Source: Terriglobia bacterium
GTDB lineage: Bacteria > Acidobacteriota > Terriglobia > Bryobacterales > Bryobacteraceae
Assembly: GCA_010084195.1 (NCBI GenBank)
Contig: RGPS01000001.1
Span: 1 to 64,000 of the forward strand
DNA length: 64,000 bases
Reading direction: 5' to 3'
This document shows positions 16,259 through 25,825 of the stretch, one piece after another (positions within the stretch are counted from its first letter, which is position 1; the number at the start of each line of letters is the position of its first letter). Position numbers and translations under genes: made by a program. The notes beneath the pieces are model-generated. The model made no database searches. It saw nothing but the letters and a program-made list of their open reading frames with translations, and had not been told where the DNA came from.

Positions 16259-17734
16259 GTGCTTCGGCAAAAGGTTTTTCGCGGCTGGTGGGTATTCTGG
16301 CTTCTTTTTCTAGCCAGGGGCACGTTTTATTCCACGATGCTGCCCCTTTGGGAAGGCTGGGACGAGTATGCTCATTTCGCCTGGCTGGAACATTGGAATG
16401 AAAAGGGTACGTTGCCCCGATATGACACTCCCGTTTCCCGGGAAATTGAAGCCTCTTTGGAACTGACGCCTCTCACGGAGGAGCTGAAGTGGCTGGGGCC
16501 GGAGCACTTCACATACGCCCAATGGTGGGCTCTTGCACCGCCGGAAAGGGCCGGGCGCACTGGTCGGCTGGCAAACCTGCGTGGGGAATGGCGAGGCTTC
16601 GCCCCAAAAGGCTCATTGGTCTTCTACGAGGCGCAGCAACCGCCGCTCTACTACTGGCTGGCGGCAATTCCGGAACGGCTGGCTTCCGGTTGGCCATTGC
16701 GGGAACGCGTGGTGTTGGTTCGGCTGTTGAGTCTGCTGCTGGCATCGGCTGTGATCCCGCTGGGCTGGTGGGCTGCTCTATCAGTGGTGGGTGAGGGGGG
16801 CGCGGCAATGTGCGCGGCCCTTCTGGCAGTCGCGCCCGGGCTGGCCATTGATGTTTCGAGAGTTGCTAATGATGGTTTGGCGATCGCGGTTGCTGCTTTT
16901 ATCCTGGTGGCTTTGGTGCGACGCTGGCCGGGCTGGATCCTGGGACTTGCTTTGGGGGCAGGGCTACTCTCAAAAGCCTATCTGCTCTCGCTGATTCCGG
17001 CGGTAATCTGGCTGCGGAGAAAACAGGCGCTTGTTCCGGTGGCGCTGGCTCTCGGGGTGGCCGGGTGGTGGTACGCCAGAAATCTGGCGCTCGGTTACGC
17101 AGTGAGCGGTTGGCTGGATCGTGCGGACCCCATGGCGCTGGTCGCTGCAGTGGTCCACGTCAACTGGCTGAGTGCTCTCAATATCACCGCGAAGTCTTTC
17201 GTGTGGTTCGGTGCCTGGAGCTTTCTGACCCTCAAGAGCTGGGCCTATACGCTGCTGGAACTGGTGTCAGGCCTGGGTTTCGTCAGTGCTGTTCGGCGGC
17301 CTCGACTCAGCGCAGTCTGGGCCATGGCGGGATTTCATTTAGTGGCCATGTCGTACGGCGTTCTGGTGTACTTCGGAGCTCACAAAATCGGCAACCTGCC
17401 GGGCTGGTATTTGTGGCCCATGGCCGCCCCTTTGGCACTCCTGCTGGCAGCGGGTCTGGGACGCCGGACTGCTGTGTTGATTGCCCTGCTGGGAATCGCT
17501 GACGTCTATGGAGCTGCTGCACTCATGGTTCCGTATTATGCGGGGTTCGTGTCCAGGAACCGGGCTGACGCCAGTCGCGTTTTTGAGGGTCTGGCGCGCT
17601 TGCACGTCCCCGCTTGGCTGGCGGTTGCGTGGCTGTCGGCCACCGCAGCGGTGCTCGCTATCGCTTTTTATAGATCCGCACGTAGTCGATATCGAATGAC
17701 GCCGGAAATGGCGTTGTTGAATCCGGCCATTTAG
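16259..17734 (+). CDS. Integral-membrane glycosyltransferase-like protein (GT-C fold)
   Basis: GTG 16259 is chosen because the track ORF upstream of it is antisense to the CusF-like gene. The product (491 aa) then begins with a short basic stretch and a first membrane helix. The acidic loop motif WEGWDEYAHFAWLEHW is the GT-C hallmark. About ten hydrophobic segments follow. The sugar and acceptor are unknown. A second GT-C gene lies 4 kb upstream on the same strand, so this region probably serves envelope or exopolysaccharide glycosylation. The last 77 nt overlap the convergent GH16-like gene; the unusual polar tail after AFYRSA may reflect a lost stop. Confidence 0.75.
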   Translation: MLRQKVFRGWWVFWLLFLARGTFYSTMLPLWEGWDEYAHFAWLEHWNEKGTLPRYDTPVSREIEASLELTPLTEELKWLGPEHFTYAQWWALAPPERAGRTGRLANLRGEWRGFAPKGSLVFYEAQQPPLYYWLAAIPERLASGWPLRERVVLVRLLSLLLASAVIPLGWWAALSVVGEGGAAMCAALLAVAPGLAIDVSRVANDGLAIAVAAFILVALVRRWPGWILGLALGAGLLSKAYLLSLIPAVIWLRRKQALVPVALALGVAGWWYARNLALGYAVSGWLDRADPMALVAAVVHVNWLSALNITAKSFVWFGAWSFLTLKSWAYTLLELVSGLGFVSAVRRPRLSAVWAMAGFHLVAMSYGVLVYFGAHKIGNLPGWYLWPMAAPLALLLAAGLGRRTAVLIALLGIADVYGAAALMVPYYAGFVSRNRADASRVFEGLARLHVPAWLAVAWLSATAAVLAIAFYRSARSRYRMTPEMALLNPAI

Positions 17735-18413
17735 CTGTCTCGCCGCCCACGGCGAGGCTCATCGCCAGGTACATCGGCTGGTGGGGGATTCCCGACGTGG
17801 AGCGGAAGCGTTCCTTGCCGTCAATCTGCCAGACGATCTTTGCTTCATCCCAATCGAGTGTGTAGGTGTGGAACTCAGTGGTGAGATCAGGCAAAGGCCA
17901 TGCGCCCTGATAGGACCTTTCGGTTTTCGTATCGCCCCAGAGATTGCCGAACATCACGCGACCGGGGTCACGCCCGACGAAGTCCGCAATATTGATGGCG
18001 GGAATTTCTCCATTCGGAACAGGCAGCAGCCAGACCTTTGGCTGCAGGCCCTGACCCGCAGGGAAACGGCATCGGACTTCGAAGCGACCATAAGTCTGGG
18101 CAAAGGAACCGAAGGTGGTCATCATACCGGACGTATATTCACGCTTCTTGCCGTCGTAACCGGCGTTGACAACGCGGGCAAGCAAACGTGCGAAACCGTC
18201 GCGGAGTTCAATTGATTCCGGCGTGTAAGCCTGCACTTCGAAATTCCGCTCTTTCCCCCACGGGTCATGCGGCGACCATTTCGGGAATTCCAGGGTGCCG
18301 GCCTCGAATTCGTCAGAGAACATCAGTTCCCAGGGGGGGGGCTTAACTTCGCCCGTTCTGGCAGCGCCCTTCGGCTGCGCCAGAAGCGGCAGGGCAATCA
18401 GCAGGGACAACAT
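17658..18413 (-). CDS. GH16-fold exported protein lacking the catalytic acidic motif
   Basis: Only the C-terminal 251 residues of the track ORF are real, starting at ATG 18413 with a signal peptide (MLSLLIALPLLAQP). Family 16 hallmarks are present: ELMFSDEFEAGTLEFPKWSP, the YTSGMMTTFGSFAQTYGRFEVRCRFP strand pair, WLLPVPNG, YTLDWDEAKIVWQIDGKERFR, and the terminal FDIDYVRIYKK. At the active-site strand, family members read EIDIMEF. This protein reads AINIADFVG, so nucleophile Glu is Ala, the middle Asp is Asn, and the acid/base Glu is Asp. A binding rather than hydrolytic role is inferred. It lies next to a two-component regulator and GT-C genes. Confidence 0.85.
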   Translation of the reverse strand: MLSLLIALPLLAQPKGAARTGEVKPPPWELMFSDEFEAGTLEFPKWSPHDPWGKERNFEVQAYTPESIELRDGFARLLARVVNAGYDGKKREYTSGMMTTFGSFAQTYGRFEVRCRFPAGQGLQPKVWLLPVPNGEIPAINIADFVGRDPGRVMFGNLWGDTKTERSYQGAWPLPDLTTEFHTYTLDWDEAKIVWQIDGKERFRSTSGIPHQPMYLAMSLAVGGETAKWPDSTTPFPASFDIDYVRIYKKR

Positions 18414-18479
18414 TGTTCGAGTGAAAGTCAACAATGTTCCGGACGTGACCCGGAAGCGCTGCGTTACCCTAATGTCAAC

Positions 18480-19181
18480 ATGCGCATTCTGGTAGTTGAA
18501 GATGAAAAGCGAATTGCCGACTTTCTGGGGCGGGGTCTGGAAGGTGCGGGTTATGCTGTCGATGTTGCGGGCAATGGAACAGACGCCATCCAGTTCACCA
18601 GTGATACTGATTACGACCTGCTGATTCTGGATCTCATGTTGCCTGACATGGATGGTCTGAAGGTTCTGCAACGAGTTCGGGCCCGACGCACCGGGCCGCC
18701 GGTCCTGATTCTGAGTGCGCGGGGCCAGGTGGATGACCGCGTGAAGGGTCTGGAGGCGGGGGCCGACGACTACCTGACCAAGCCCTTTGCCTTCGTGGAG
18801 CTTTTGGCGCGTGTGAGGGCTCTGCTGCGGCGAGGTCAGCCTGCACCGGAACGTTTGCAGGTGGGCGACCTGTTGCTTGACTGTGCACGGCGCAAGGTGA
18901 CCCGGGTCGGCGAGACGATTGATCTGGCCCCGAAAGAGTTCGGCATTCTGGAGTACATGATGCGCAATAAGGGTCGCCCGCTGAGTCGGACGATGATTGT
19001 GGAGCATGTCTGGGATATGGATTACGACGGCCTGACCAATATCGTGGACGTCTATATCCGCCATCTGCGCAGTAAGATTGACGATCAGTATCAGTTGAAA
19101 TTAATTCAGACGGTGCGAGGTATCGGCTATATGATTGATGCGCCGGAGAAACCGGGGGCGGAGCAGGGCTATGCGCTTTAG
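18480..19181 (+). CDS. OmpR/PhoB-family response regulator (orphan)
   Basis: 233 residues from ATG 18480. The receiver domain (1-120) contains VVEDEKRIADF, phospho-acceptor Asp in LLILDLMLPDMDG, and the LTKPF Lys. The C-terminal winged helix (about 135-225) contains LAPKEFGILEYMMRN and the recognition region VDVYIRHLRSKIDD. No histidine kinase gene follows. Instead the stop codon overlaps the start of an exported FG-GAP protein by 11 nt. A cognate kinase must be elsewhere, or the FG-GAP gene has replaced it in the operon. Confidence 0.93.
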   Translation: MRILVVEDEKRIADFLGRGLEGAGYAVDVAGNGTDAIQFTSDTDYDLLILDLMLPDMDGLKVLQRVRARRTGPPVLILSARGQVDDRVKGLEAGADDYLTKPFAFVELLARVRALLRRGQPAPERLQVGDLLLDCARRKVTRVGETIDLAPKEFGILEYMMRNKGRPLSRTMIVEHVWDMDYDGLTNIVDVYIRHLRSKIDDQYQLKLIQTVRGIGYMIDAPEKPGAEQGYAL

Positions 19182-20307
19182 GCATTGGATTTTGATTGCA
19201 GCCACGACCGCTGCGTTGGCTGCCACGCGGCCGGACTCCGATATCAATTTCGCGAAACACATGCTGGATGGGGGCCAAAACGAGCCAGCCGCTTTCATGG
19301 ATGTGAACCGTGACGGGAAGCTCGACATCGTGTCGGGCGAGAACTGGTACGAAGCGCCGAAATGGACCCGTCATCACTTTCGCAAGATGCTGTTTAGCGG
19401 GAATTACATTGATGATTTCAGCGATCTTCCCCTGGATGTAAATGGCGATGGGAATACTGATATTGTCGGCTGCGGCTGGTTTTCCAAAAGCCTGTGGTGG
19501 GATGAAAACCCTGGCAAGGCACCAGGCGATTGGAAGCGCCATGAGATTGATGGCGGTTTCAATATCGAGTTCTGCTTCCTGGTGGATCTGGATAATGACG
19601 GCAAGAAGCGCGAGATCCTGCCCCAGTTCGGCAACGTGCCTGCACCTCTTGCCTGGTATGAGGTGGTGAATGGCAAGACCGTGAAGCATGTGGTGGCACC
19701 GAAGTCGGAGGGCCATGGGATTGGTGCCGGCGACATCAACAAGGATGGTCGTAATGACATTCTGACGCCCAACGGCTGGTACGAAGCTCCGGCCGATATC
19801 CGTGCGGGTAACTGGGCGTTCCATGCAGATTGGAAGCTCGGCCAGACGGGCTTTATCTATGCGCTGGATGTGAATGCGGATGGCCGCATGGACGTGGTGA
19901 CGTCAATGGCACACGATTATGGCGTGTTCTGGCTGGAGCAGCCTGTGTCCGGGACCTGGAAGAAGCAGATGATCGATGACAGCTGGTCCCAGCCTCACGC
20001 GATGACGATGGTGGATCTGAATGGGGATGGTCGGCAGGATCTGGTGACGGGCAAGCGCTTTATGGCCCACAACGGGAAGGATCCGGGGGAGCGGGAACCG
20101 CTCGGCGTCTATTGGTATGAGTATCTGCAGCCGGACGAAAAGGGTGCAGTGGAGTGGGTGAAACATACGGTGGATTACGGCGGCAGAACCGGTGGCGGGA
20201 TGCAGATTCCGGTGGCCGATGTTGACGGGGATGGCGATCTCGATTTCGCGGTCGGCGGCAAGAGCGGCGTGTTCTTGTTTGAGAATCTGACGAAGAAGTT
20301 CAAGTAA
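19171..20307 (+). CDS. Exported FG-GAP/VCBS repeat protein
   Basis: ATG 19171 lies inside the last codons of the regulator gene (ATGCGCTTTAG) and gives a 378-residue protein with an N-terminal signal peptide (WILIAATTAALAATRP). Five to six Asp-rich calcium-binding repeats are visible: DVNRDGKLDIVSG, DVNGDGNTDIVGC, DINKDGRNDILTP, DVNADGRMDVV, DLNGDGRQDLVTG and DVDGDGDLDFAVG. These mark a beta-propeller of the integrin alpha/FG-GAP kind. The role is probably a surface or periplasmic binding scaffold, with unknown ligand. Translational coupling to a response regulator is unusual. Confidence 0.87.
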   Translation: MRFRHWILIAATTAALAATRPDSDINFAKHMLDGGQNEPAAFMDVNRDGKLDIVSGENWYEAPKWTRHHFRKMLFSGNYIDDFSDLPLDVNGDGNTDIVGCGWFSKSLWWDENPGKAPGDWKRHEIDGGFNIEFCFLVDLDNDGKKREILPQFGNVPAPLAWYEVVNGKTVKHVVAPKSEGHGIGAGDINKDGRNDILTPNGWYEAPADIRAGNWAFHADWKLGQTGFIYALDVNADGRMDVVTSMAHDYGVFWLEQPVSGTWKKQMIDDSWSQPHAMTMVDLNGDGRQDLVTGKRFMAHNGKDPGEREPLGVYWYEYLQPDEKGAVEWVKHTVDYGGRTGGGMQIPVADVDGDGDLDFAVGGKSGVFLFENLTKKFK

Positions 20308-20380
20308 GTTCACCGCCCATGCCGTTTTGGCAGCGCCGAGACGGGGAATCCTTTGCCTGGCTCCCGCATCCGATACCAGC

Positions 20381-21250
20381 ATGGACAGCAAGCGCACACT
20401 GAGTCGTGTCATGGAGGCCCCGATGGCTATGGAAGGCGAAGGCGTGCCGATTCGACGTGCGTTTCCTTCCCATGAATTCAGCCAACTGGACCCATTCCTG
20501 CTCTTCGATCATTTCGGTGGTGTTGTTCTGAAGCCTGGTGAGGCGAAGGGTTTTCCCGACCATCCGCATCGTGGTTTTGAGACCGTTACCTACATGCTGT
20601 CGGGCGAGTTTGAGCATCGGGATTCATTTGGGCATCATGGCGTTCTGACGGGCGGTGACGTCCAGTGGATGACGGCCGGGTCGGGGCTGGTTCATTCGGA
20701 GACTCCTGCGCGCAGCATGGTTGAAAACGGGGGGAGGCTGGAAGGGTTTCAGATTTGGGTGAACCTGCCGGCCCGCGACAAGATGAAAGCTCCGCGCTAC
20801 CAGGAATTGAGCGGTGCCCATATCCCAACCGCAAGGTCTGCGGATGGACTGGTCGAGGTCAAAGTGATTGCAGGCAGCGCGCTCGGCGTCAAGGGTGGCG
20901 TCGAGACCCATATCCCCATTGAGTACCTGCATATCCGCTTACAGGCCGGTGCCACGTTTACGCAGGCGCTGCCTGCCACGCTGAACGCGATGGCCTACGT
21001 CTTCGAGGGGGCGGTTTCCGTGGAAGCCAGGAAGGTGCCGCAATTTCACGTGGGGGAGATTGCAACCAATGGCGACAGCGTCACATTTACGGCGTCGGAA
21101 CCCGCAGAATTGCTGCTGTTGGCGGCTCAGCCGATCAAGGAACCGGTGGCTCGATACGGGCCGTTTGTGATGAACACGGCGGCTGAGCTACAACAGGCTT
21201 TCGACGACTACCGTCAAGGCAAAATGGGCACGATCAGCTTCGCGCACTAA
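20381..21250 (+). CDS. Pirin-family cupin protein
   Basis: 289 residues from ATG 20381. The N-terminal cupin has the pirin metal ligands in FPDHPHRGFETVTYMLSGEFEHRDS (two His) and AGSGLVHSE (His and Glu). The second cupin (IPIEYLHIRLQAGATFTQAL) is divergent, as usual in pirins. Some pirins have quercetin 2,3-dioxygenase activity and others act as redox-sensing regulators; the sequence does not decide. The start is preceded by a run overlapping the FG-GAP gene's 3' leader. The gene precedes a sugar-acid dehydratase on the same strand. Confidence 0.9.
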   Translation: MDSKRTLSRVMEAPMAMEGEGVPIRRAFPSHEFSQLDPFLLFDHFGGVVLKPGEAKGFPDHPHRGFETVTYMLSGEFEHRDSFGHHGVLTGGDVQWMTAGSGLVHSETPARSMVENGGRLEGFQIWVNLPARDKMKAPRYQELSGAHIPTARSADGLVEVKVIAGSALGVKGGVETHIPIEYLHIRLQAGATFTQALPATLNAMAYVFEGAVSVEARKVPQFHVGEIATNGDSVTFTASEPAELLLLAAQPIKEPVARYGPFVMNTAAELQQAFDDYRQGKMGTISFAH

Positions 21251-21295
21251 AGGGCGGGGTGACTGGGTCAGGGCAGTCGATACAATCGTGTATTC

Positions 21296-23263
21296 ATGTC
21301 GATTCCAACCTTTGAATCCCTGCTGACTTCAGCCCCTGATGTCTATGATGTGCGCTCGAAGGCCCCTGGCCCTCAGGGCAGCGTACCGATCACGGCTGAG
21401 ATGCTGCTGAACCGGCCCTCGGGCGATTTGTTCGGCTGGGCGCAAAATGCCGGGATGGGGTGGAATCCGGCGAAGCTGATCGGTAAGGAAATTCTTATCC
21501 TTTCGACGCATGGCGGGATTCGGCGTCCGGATGGCACGGCGGTCGCGCTGGGTTATCACACGGGTCACTGGGAAGTCGGCCTGCTGATGGAAGAGGCCGC
21601 CAAGGAACTGGGGGCTCACAATGCCGTCCCGTTTGCGGCTTATTGCACCGATCCCTGCGATGGCCGGACGCAGGGCACGCCTGGCATGTTTGACAGCTTG
21701 CCCTACCGGAATGATGCCGCTGTTATCTTCCGCCGTCTGATTCGGTCCTTACCGACCCGCTCGGGTGTGATCGGTGTAGCCACTTGCGACAAGGGTCTGC
21801 CGGCCATGATGATGGCTTTGGCCGGAACGCCGAACTTTCCCTGCATTCTGGTGCCTGGCGGGACGACGTTGCTGGCCGAGCAGGGTGAAGACGCCGGTCG
21901 CGTACAGTCTGTGGGGGCTCGTTACGCGCATGGCGAATTGTCGATTGAAGATGCGGCTGAGTACCTTTGCCGCGCCTGTGCCAGCCCTGGCGGCGGATGC
22001 CAGTTCCTGGGTACGGCAGCTACCTCACAGGTTGTGGGCGAAGCGCTGGGGATGTCACTGACCCACTCGGCGCTGGCACCTTCCGGCCAGCCGGTCTGGC
22101 TCGATATGGCGAGGCGCTCTGCGCGGGCTGTGTTGCGCCTCGAATCGACCGGCCTGACGATGGGCAAAGTTCTGACGGATGCCTCTTTTGCCAATGCGAT
22201 GATTGTGCATGCGGCGTTTGGCGGGTCGACGAACCTGATTCTGCATATCCCGGCCATTGCCCACGCGGCGGGGCTGCGTCGCCCGACGGTGGACGACTGG
22301 ACACGCATTAACCGCGAGATTCCGCGGCTGGTGGACGCTCTCCCGAACGGCCCGAAGTACTTCCCGACCGTTCAGGTATTTATGGCGGGCGGCGTGCCGG
22401 AAGTGATGCTCCATTTGCGCCGGGCTGGCCTGCTGGATACCTCAGCGATGACAGTTTCGGGGGAGACCGTCGGCACTATGCTCGATTGGTGGGAGCAGTC
22501 CGAGCGGCGGGCTGCGATTCGCAAAGTCCTGAAGGAGCGCGACGGCATTGATCCTTCGGACGTCATCATGAGTCCGGACGCGGCTCGCGCCAACGGGCTA
22601 ACCTCAACGGTTACTTTCCCGGTGGGCAACATCGTGCCGGGTGGCTCGGTGATCAAGAGCACAGCGATTGATCCTTCCGTTGTGGACGAGGATGGCGTGT
22701 ATCGCAAGAAGGGTCCGGCGCGTGTGTTCCAGACGGAACAGGCGGTCATCGAAGCGATCAAGGGCAAGGGCCCGTCGCCGATCAAGTCGGGCGACATCAT
22801 TGTGCTGATTTGCCGCGGGCCCATGGGTTCGGGTATGGAGGAGATCTACCAGATCACTTCCGCGCTGAAGCATCTGTCGTTTGGCAAGCATGTGGCGGTC
22901 CTGACGGATGCGCGGTTCAGCGGCGTTTCCACGGGCGCGTGCATCGGGCACGTAACACCCGAAGCTCTTGCCGGCGGACCTGTGGGTAAGGTTCTGGAAG
23001 GCGACACGATTGAGATCACAATTGATCGCAACAATCTGATTGGGACGGTGAATCTGGTGGGTCCGGAAACCGGCACGGTGGAAGAGGGTGATCGTATTCT
23101 GGCGTCGCGCGAGCCACGTCCGGACCTTGCTCCCGATCCCAGGCTTCCAGCCGATTCTCGTCTGTGGGCGGTCCTGCAGAACGCCAGCGGCGGAACGTGG
23201 GGCGGTTGCGTCTACGATCTGGAGAGCATTGAACGGTTACTGACCGCCGCGCAGAAGTCCTAG
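21296..23263 (+). CDS. yjhG: YjhG/YagF-type dehydratase (D-xylonate dehydratase family, IlvD/Edd superfamily)
   Basis: At 655 residues it has the length of E. coli YjhG/YagF. Fe-S cluster cysteines are in [28 protein letters not shown] and [15 protein letters not shown]. The C-terminal swivel domain contains [12 protein letters not shown] and [24 protein letters not shown], the superfamily's signature 2 region. The family dehydrates sugar acids such as D-xylonate to 2-keto-3-deoxy acids. It is followed after 2 nt by a MATE transporter, so the two are coupled. No aldolase or xylonate lactonase is adjacent. Confidence 0.92.
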   Translation: MSIPTFESLLTSAPDVYDVRSKAPGPQGSVPITAEMLLNRPSGDLFGWAQNAGMGWNPAKLIGKEILILSTHGGIRRPDGTAVALGYHTGHWEVGLLMEEAAKELGAHNAVPFAAYCTDPCDGRTQGTPGMFDSLPYRNDAAVIFRRLIRSLPTRSGVIGVATCDKGLPAMMMALAGTPNFPCILVPGGTTLLAEQGEDAGRVQSVGARYAHGELSIEDAAEYLCRACASPGGGCQFLGTAATSQVVGEALGMSLTHSALAPSGQPVWLDMARRSARAVLRLESTGLTMGKVLTDASFANAMIVHAAFGGSTNLILHIPAIAHAAGLRRPTVDDWTRINREIPRLVDALPNGPKYFPTVQVFMAGGVPEVMLHLRRAGLLDTSAMTVSGETVGTMLDWWEQSERRAAIRKVLKERDGIDPSDVIMSPDAARANGLTSTVTFPVGNIVPGGSVIKSTAIDPSVVDEDGVYRKKGPARVFQTEQAVIEAIKGKGPSPIKSGDIIVLICRGPMGSGMEEIYQITSALKHLSFGKHVAVLTDARFSGVSTGACIGHVTPEALAGGPVGKVLEGDTIEITIDRNNLIGTVNLVGPETGTVEEGDRILASREPRPDLAPDPRLPADSRLWAVLQNASGGTWGGCVYDLESIERLLTAAQKS

Positions 23264-23265
23264 TT

Positions 23266-24597
23266 ATGTCCGGCCACAGCATCGCGAACGATATTCGCGC
23301 GATGCTGCGCATTGCCGTGCCGCTGGCACTGGCCGAACTTGGCTGGATGGCCATGTCGGTCGTCGACAACATCATGGTGGGTGGGCTGCCGGACAGCGCG
23401 CTGGCAATCGGTTCCACCAGTGTCGGCTCGGCGCTTTTTTACGGCGTGGCGATCTTCGGGCTGGGCACTATGTCCGGGCTGGATACCCTGGTTTCGCAAG
23501 CGTTTGGGGCAGGGGACTGGAACGCGGGGCGCAAGGCTCTGGCAGCCGGCCTGGCTCTGGCTTTGTTGCTGGCTCCCTTGTTGATGCTGGTGGTGCTGGC
23601 TGGCGCGCCGCTGTTAGGTGTGATCGGCGTGCGGCCCGAGGTCCTGAAGGGCGCACTGGAGTTCAATCGGATCCTGTTGTGGAGTCTGCCTCCGCTGTTT
23701 GTGTATGCGACGTTTCGCCGATATCTGCAGGGTATTCATTATGTTCGCCCGGTCACCTTTGGGCTGATCACGGCGAACCTGGTGAACCTGTTTGGTAACT
23801 GGCTGCTGATCTACGGCAACTGGGGTGCTCCGGCTATGGGGATTCGTGGTTCGGCCCTGTCCACTTTGATTGCCCGGATTTATCTGGCGCTGGTGATGCT
23901 GGTCGCTGTTCGGCTGCGCGATCCCGAGGTGCTGCGTGGTCTGCGCCCGGATTTCAGCCACATGAAGGTGCTGCTGAAGTTGGGGCTTCCGGCGGGGATC
24001 ACGATTGGTTTGGAGGTCGGGATCTTCAACCTGGCCACGGCTGTGGCGGGGCGGCTGGATGCGGTTAGCCTCGCGTCCCATACGATTGCGCTGAACGCTT
24101 CCGCCGTGGCCTACATGGTCCCCTTGGGCATTGCCTCGGCGGCTGCTGTTTCGGTAGGTCGAGCGATTGGGGCGGGAGATCGCAAAGGTGCGCAGCGCGC
24201 GGGCTGGACCGCGATCGGCCTGACCGTGGCGTTCGAGTGTTGCACGGCTGTTGCATTCTTTACCCTGGCGCGGAGTATTGCTTCCGTCTACACGCGCGAT
24301 GAGCGGGTGATTTCGTTCGTCTCGGTGCTGTTTGTGATCGCCGCAATTTTTCAGTTGTTCGATGGCCTGCAGACTGTGGCTACCGGAGCGCTGCGGGGGC
24401 TGGGGAATACCCGGACCCCGATGGTGTGGAATCTGGTGGGGTATTGGGTGATCACGCTGCCGTTGGGCTACTGGTGGTGCTTCCGGTCGGGGCTGGGGGC
24501 GGTTGGGCTTTGGTATGGGCTGTGCCTCGGGCTGTTCCTGATCGGGATGGGCTTGACGTGGGTCTGGTGGCGGGAATCGCGTAAGATGGCGGCTTAG
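23266..24597 (+). CDS. MATE-family multidrug/organic cation antiporter
   Basis: 443 residues, twelve hydrophobic segments in two similar six-helix halves. N-terminal family features are LAELGWMAMSVVDNIMVG and FGLGTMSGLDTLVSQAFGAGDW; the second half contains GLPAGITIGLEVGIFN and LGNTRTPMVWNLVGYW. It would export cationic compounds using Na+ or H+. The start codon is 2 nt after the dehydratase stop. The TAG stop is interlocked with the TAA stop of the convergent gene in TTAG. Confidence 0.93.
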   Translation: MSGHSIANDIRAMLRIAVPLALAELGWMAMSVVDNIMVGGLPDSALAIGSTSVGSALFYGVAIFGLGTMSGLDTLVSQAFGAGDWNAGRKALAAGLALALLLAPLLMLVVLAGAPLLGVIGVRPEVLKGALEFNRILLWSLPPLFVYATFRRYLQGIHYVRPVTFGLITANLVNLFGNWLLIYGNWGAPAMGIRGSALSTLIARIYLALVMLVAVRLRDPEVLRGLRPDFSHMKVLLKLGLPAGITIGLEVGIFNLATAVAGRLDAVSLASHTIALNASAVAYMVPLGIASAAAVSVGRAIGAGDRKGAQRAGWTAIGLTVAFECCTAVAFFTLARSIASVYTRDERVISFVSVLFVIAAIFQLFDGLQTVATGALRGLGNTRTPMVWNLVGYWVITLPLGYWWCFRSGLGAVGLWYGLCLGLFLIGMGLTWVWWRESRKMAA

Positions 24598-25754
24598 GCT
24601 CGCATCAGGTTCTTCAGATAGTCGATATTCCGTTGGGTGTCGCCTTCGATATTGCCGGAAGGGCTGGTGGTTTCCAGATTCGCGTAGCCCTGGAAGTTGA
24701 TGGCCTTGATGGCGCTGAGGATTTCGGGGAACTTTACCTGACCTTCGCCGAGGTAGCCCCTGTCCTTGAAGTGGAACATGCAGATGCGGTCTTTGCCCAG
24801 CGCCCGGATTTCGGCGGGGACGTCGTAGCCGGCGAAGGTGGAGTTGCCGACGTCATACCAGACTTTGAAGGCTTTTGAATTTACCTTATCGACCGCATAG
24901 AGGTTGTCCGCGCCCGAACTGGAATTCTCGAAGCCAAGGATGAGGCCCATCTTTTCCGCCTCGGTTGCCAGTTCGCGACAGACCCCAATTGTGTAGTCCA
25001 GCTCGTTGCGGGGAATGACTCCGCACTTGCCGAAGAAGACCATCATAAGCACGTCGCCGCCGAGATTTTTGGTGATTTCGAGACCCTTGCGTACCCGCAT
25101 TTGGGCGCGATCGTTGTTCTTGAGGCAATCGTCGTGCAGGACATCCAGGTAAGTGGAGTTAATGGGGATGCTGTGCTCACGGGAAGCGTTGACCCATGCG
25201 GCCTGGAGCGCAGTGTCTTCGAGGCGGATGGGCGCTCCGTCTACAGCGCGCCCGAGCGTTACCTGCATCGCTGCGAGGCTCAGCTTCTTCGCTATCGCTA
25301 TGGCTTCCGGTTTGCCTGCCATGCGGAAGACCAGATCCATGGTGGCCAGCGTGAGGCCTCCGGGAGAGCGAACGAGAGCCTGGCGTGTTAGCTGGAAAGT
25401 TCCACGCTGTTGCTGGTTACTCACCTGGCCGTTCGCGCTGCCATTGCGGAAGGTTCCGTCGAAGACAAAGCGCGATACGTCGCCGTTGTCCTGGGCGACG
25501 TCGATCAGGATTTTGGCAACGCCGGAGTCGGCGTTAAAAGTGCCCCCGACGATGCTGCCCCGGCGGGGCGGGCCGGTAACTGTGCCTGCTATCGCGCCGT
25601 CGTGGCTATTGTAGATTTCGACACGCAAGGGCACCCGATTCGCGTCATTGGGACCCATGTCGCCGGTCCATACGCCGACCAGGGTGTGTATCTGCGCATC
25701 GGCCAGGGCTGCTGAGCCAAGCAGGGTGGATGCGAACATCCGGCGCGTGATCAT
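24594..25754 (-). CDS. Exported sugar phosphate isomerase/epimerase-like TIM-barrel protein
   Basis: 386 residues. An N-terminal signal with Tat-like MITRRMFASTLLGSAALADA is followed by a beta-rich extra domain (about 25-130; GVWTGDMGPNDANRVPLRVEI, GSIVGGTFNADSG) and then an AP-endonuclease-2/xylose-isomerase-like TIM barrel (LILGFENSSSG, KVWYDVGNSTFAG, MFHFKDRGYLGEG, YANLETTSPSG). Metal-ligand Glu, Asp, His and Glu are visible in those blocks. The N-terminal beta domain before the barrel is unusual for the family. It follows the ATP synthase terminator and shares a TTAG with the MATE gene. Confidence 0.85.
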   Translation of the reverse strand: MITRRMFASTLLGSAALADAQIHTLVGVWTGDMGPNDANRVPLRVEIYNSHDGAIAGTVTGPPRRGSIVGGTFNADSGVAKILIDVAQDNGDVSRFVFDGTFRNGSANGQVSNQQQRGTFQLTRQALVRSPGGLTLATMDLVFRMAGKPEAIAIAKKLSLAAMQVTLGRAVDGAPIRLEDTALQAAWVNASREHSIPINSTYLDVLHDDCLKNNDRAQMRVRKGLEITKNLGGDVLMMVFFGKCGVIPRNELDYTIGVCRELATEAEKMGLILGFENSSSGADNLYAVDKVNSKAFKVWYDVGNSTFAGYDVPAEIRALGKDRICMFHFKDRGYLGEGQVKFPEILSAIKAINFQGYANLETTSPSGNIEGDTQRNIDYLKNLMRA

Positions 25755-25774
25755 TGCTGGTCACTATAACAGAT

Positions 25775-25805
25775 AAAAAGGGCCGGAGATTGCTCTCCGG
25801 CCCTT
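25775..25805 (-). terminator. Rho-independent terminator after atpE
   Basis: The perfect inverted repeat AAGGGCCGGAGA / TCTCCGGCCCTT with a 4-nt loop is followed on the minus strand by a run of T (five A on the plus strand). It lies 21 nt after the atpE stop and closes the F0 operon before the isomerase-like gene. Confidence 0.9.
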
Positions 25806-25825
25806 CTGACACTACTGAAATGAAA

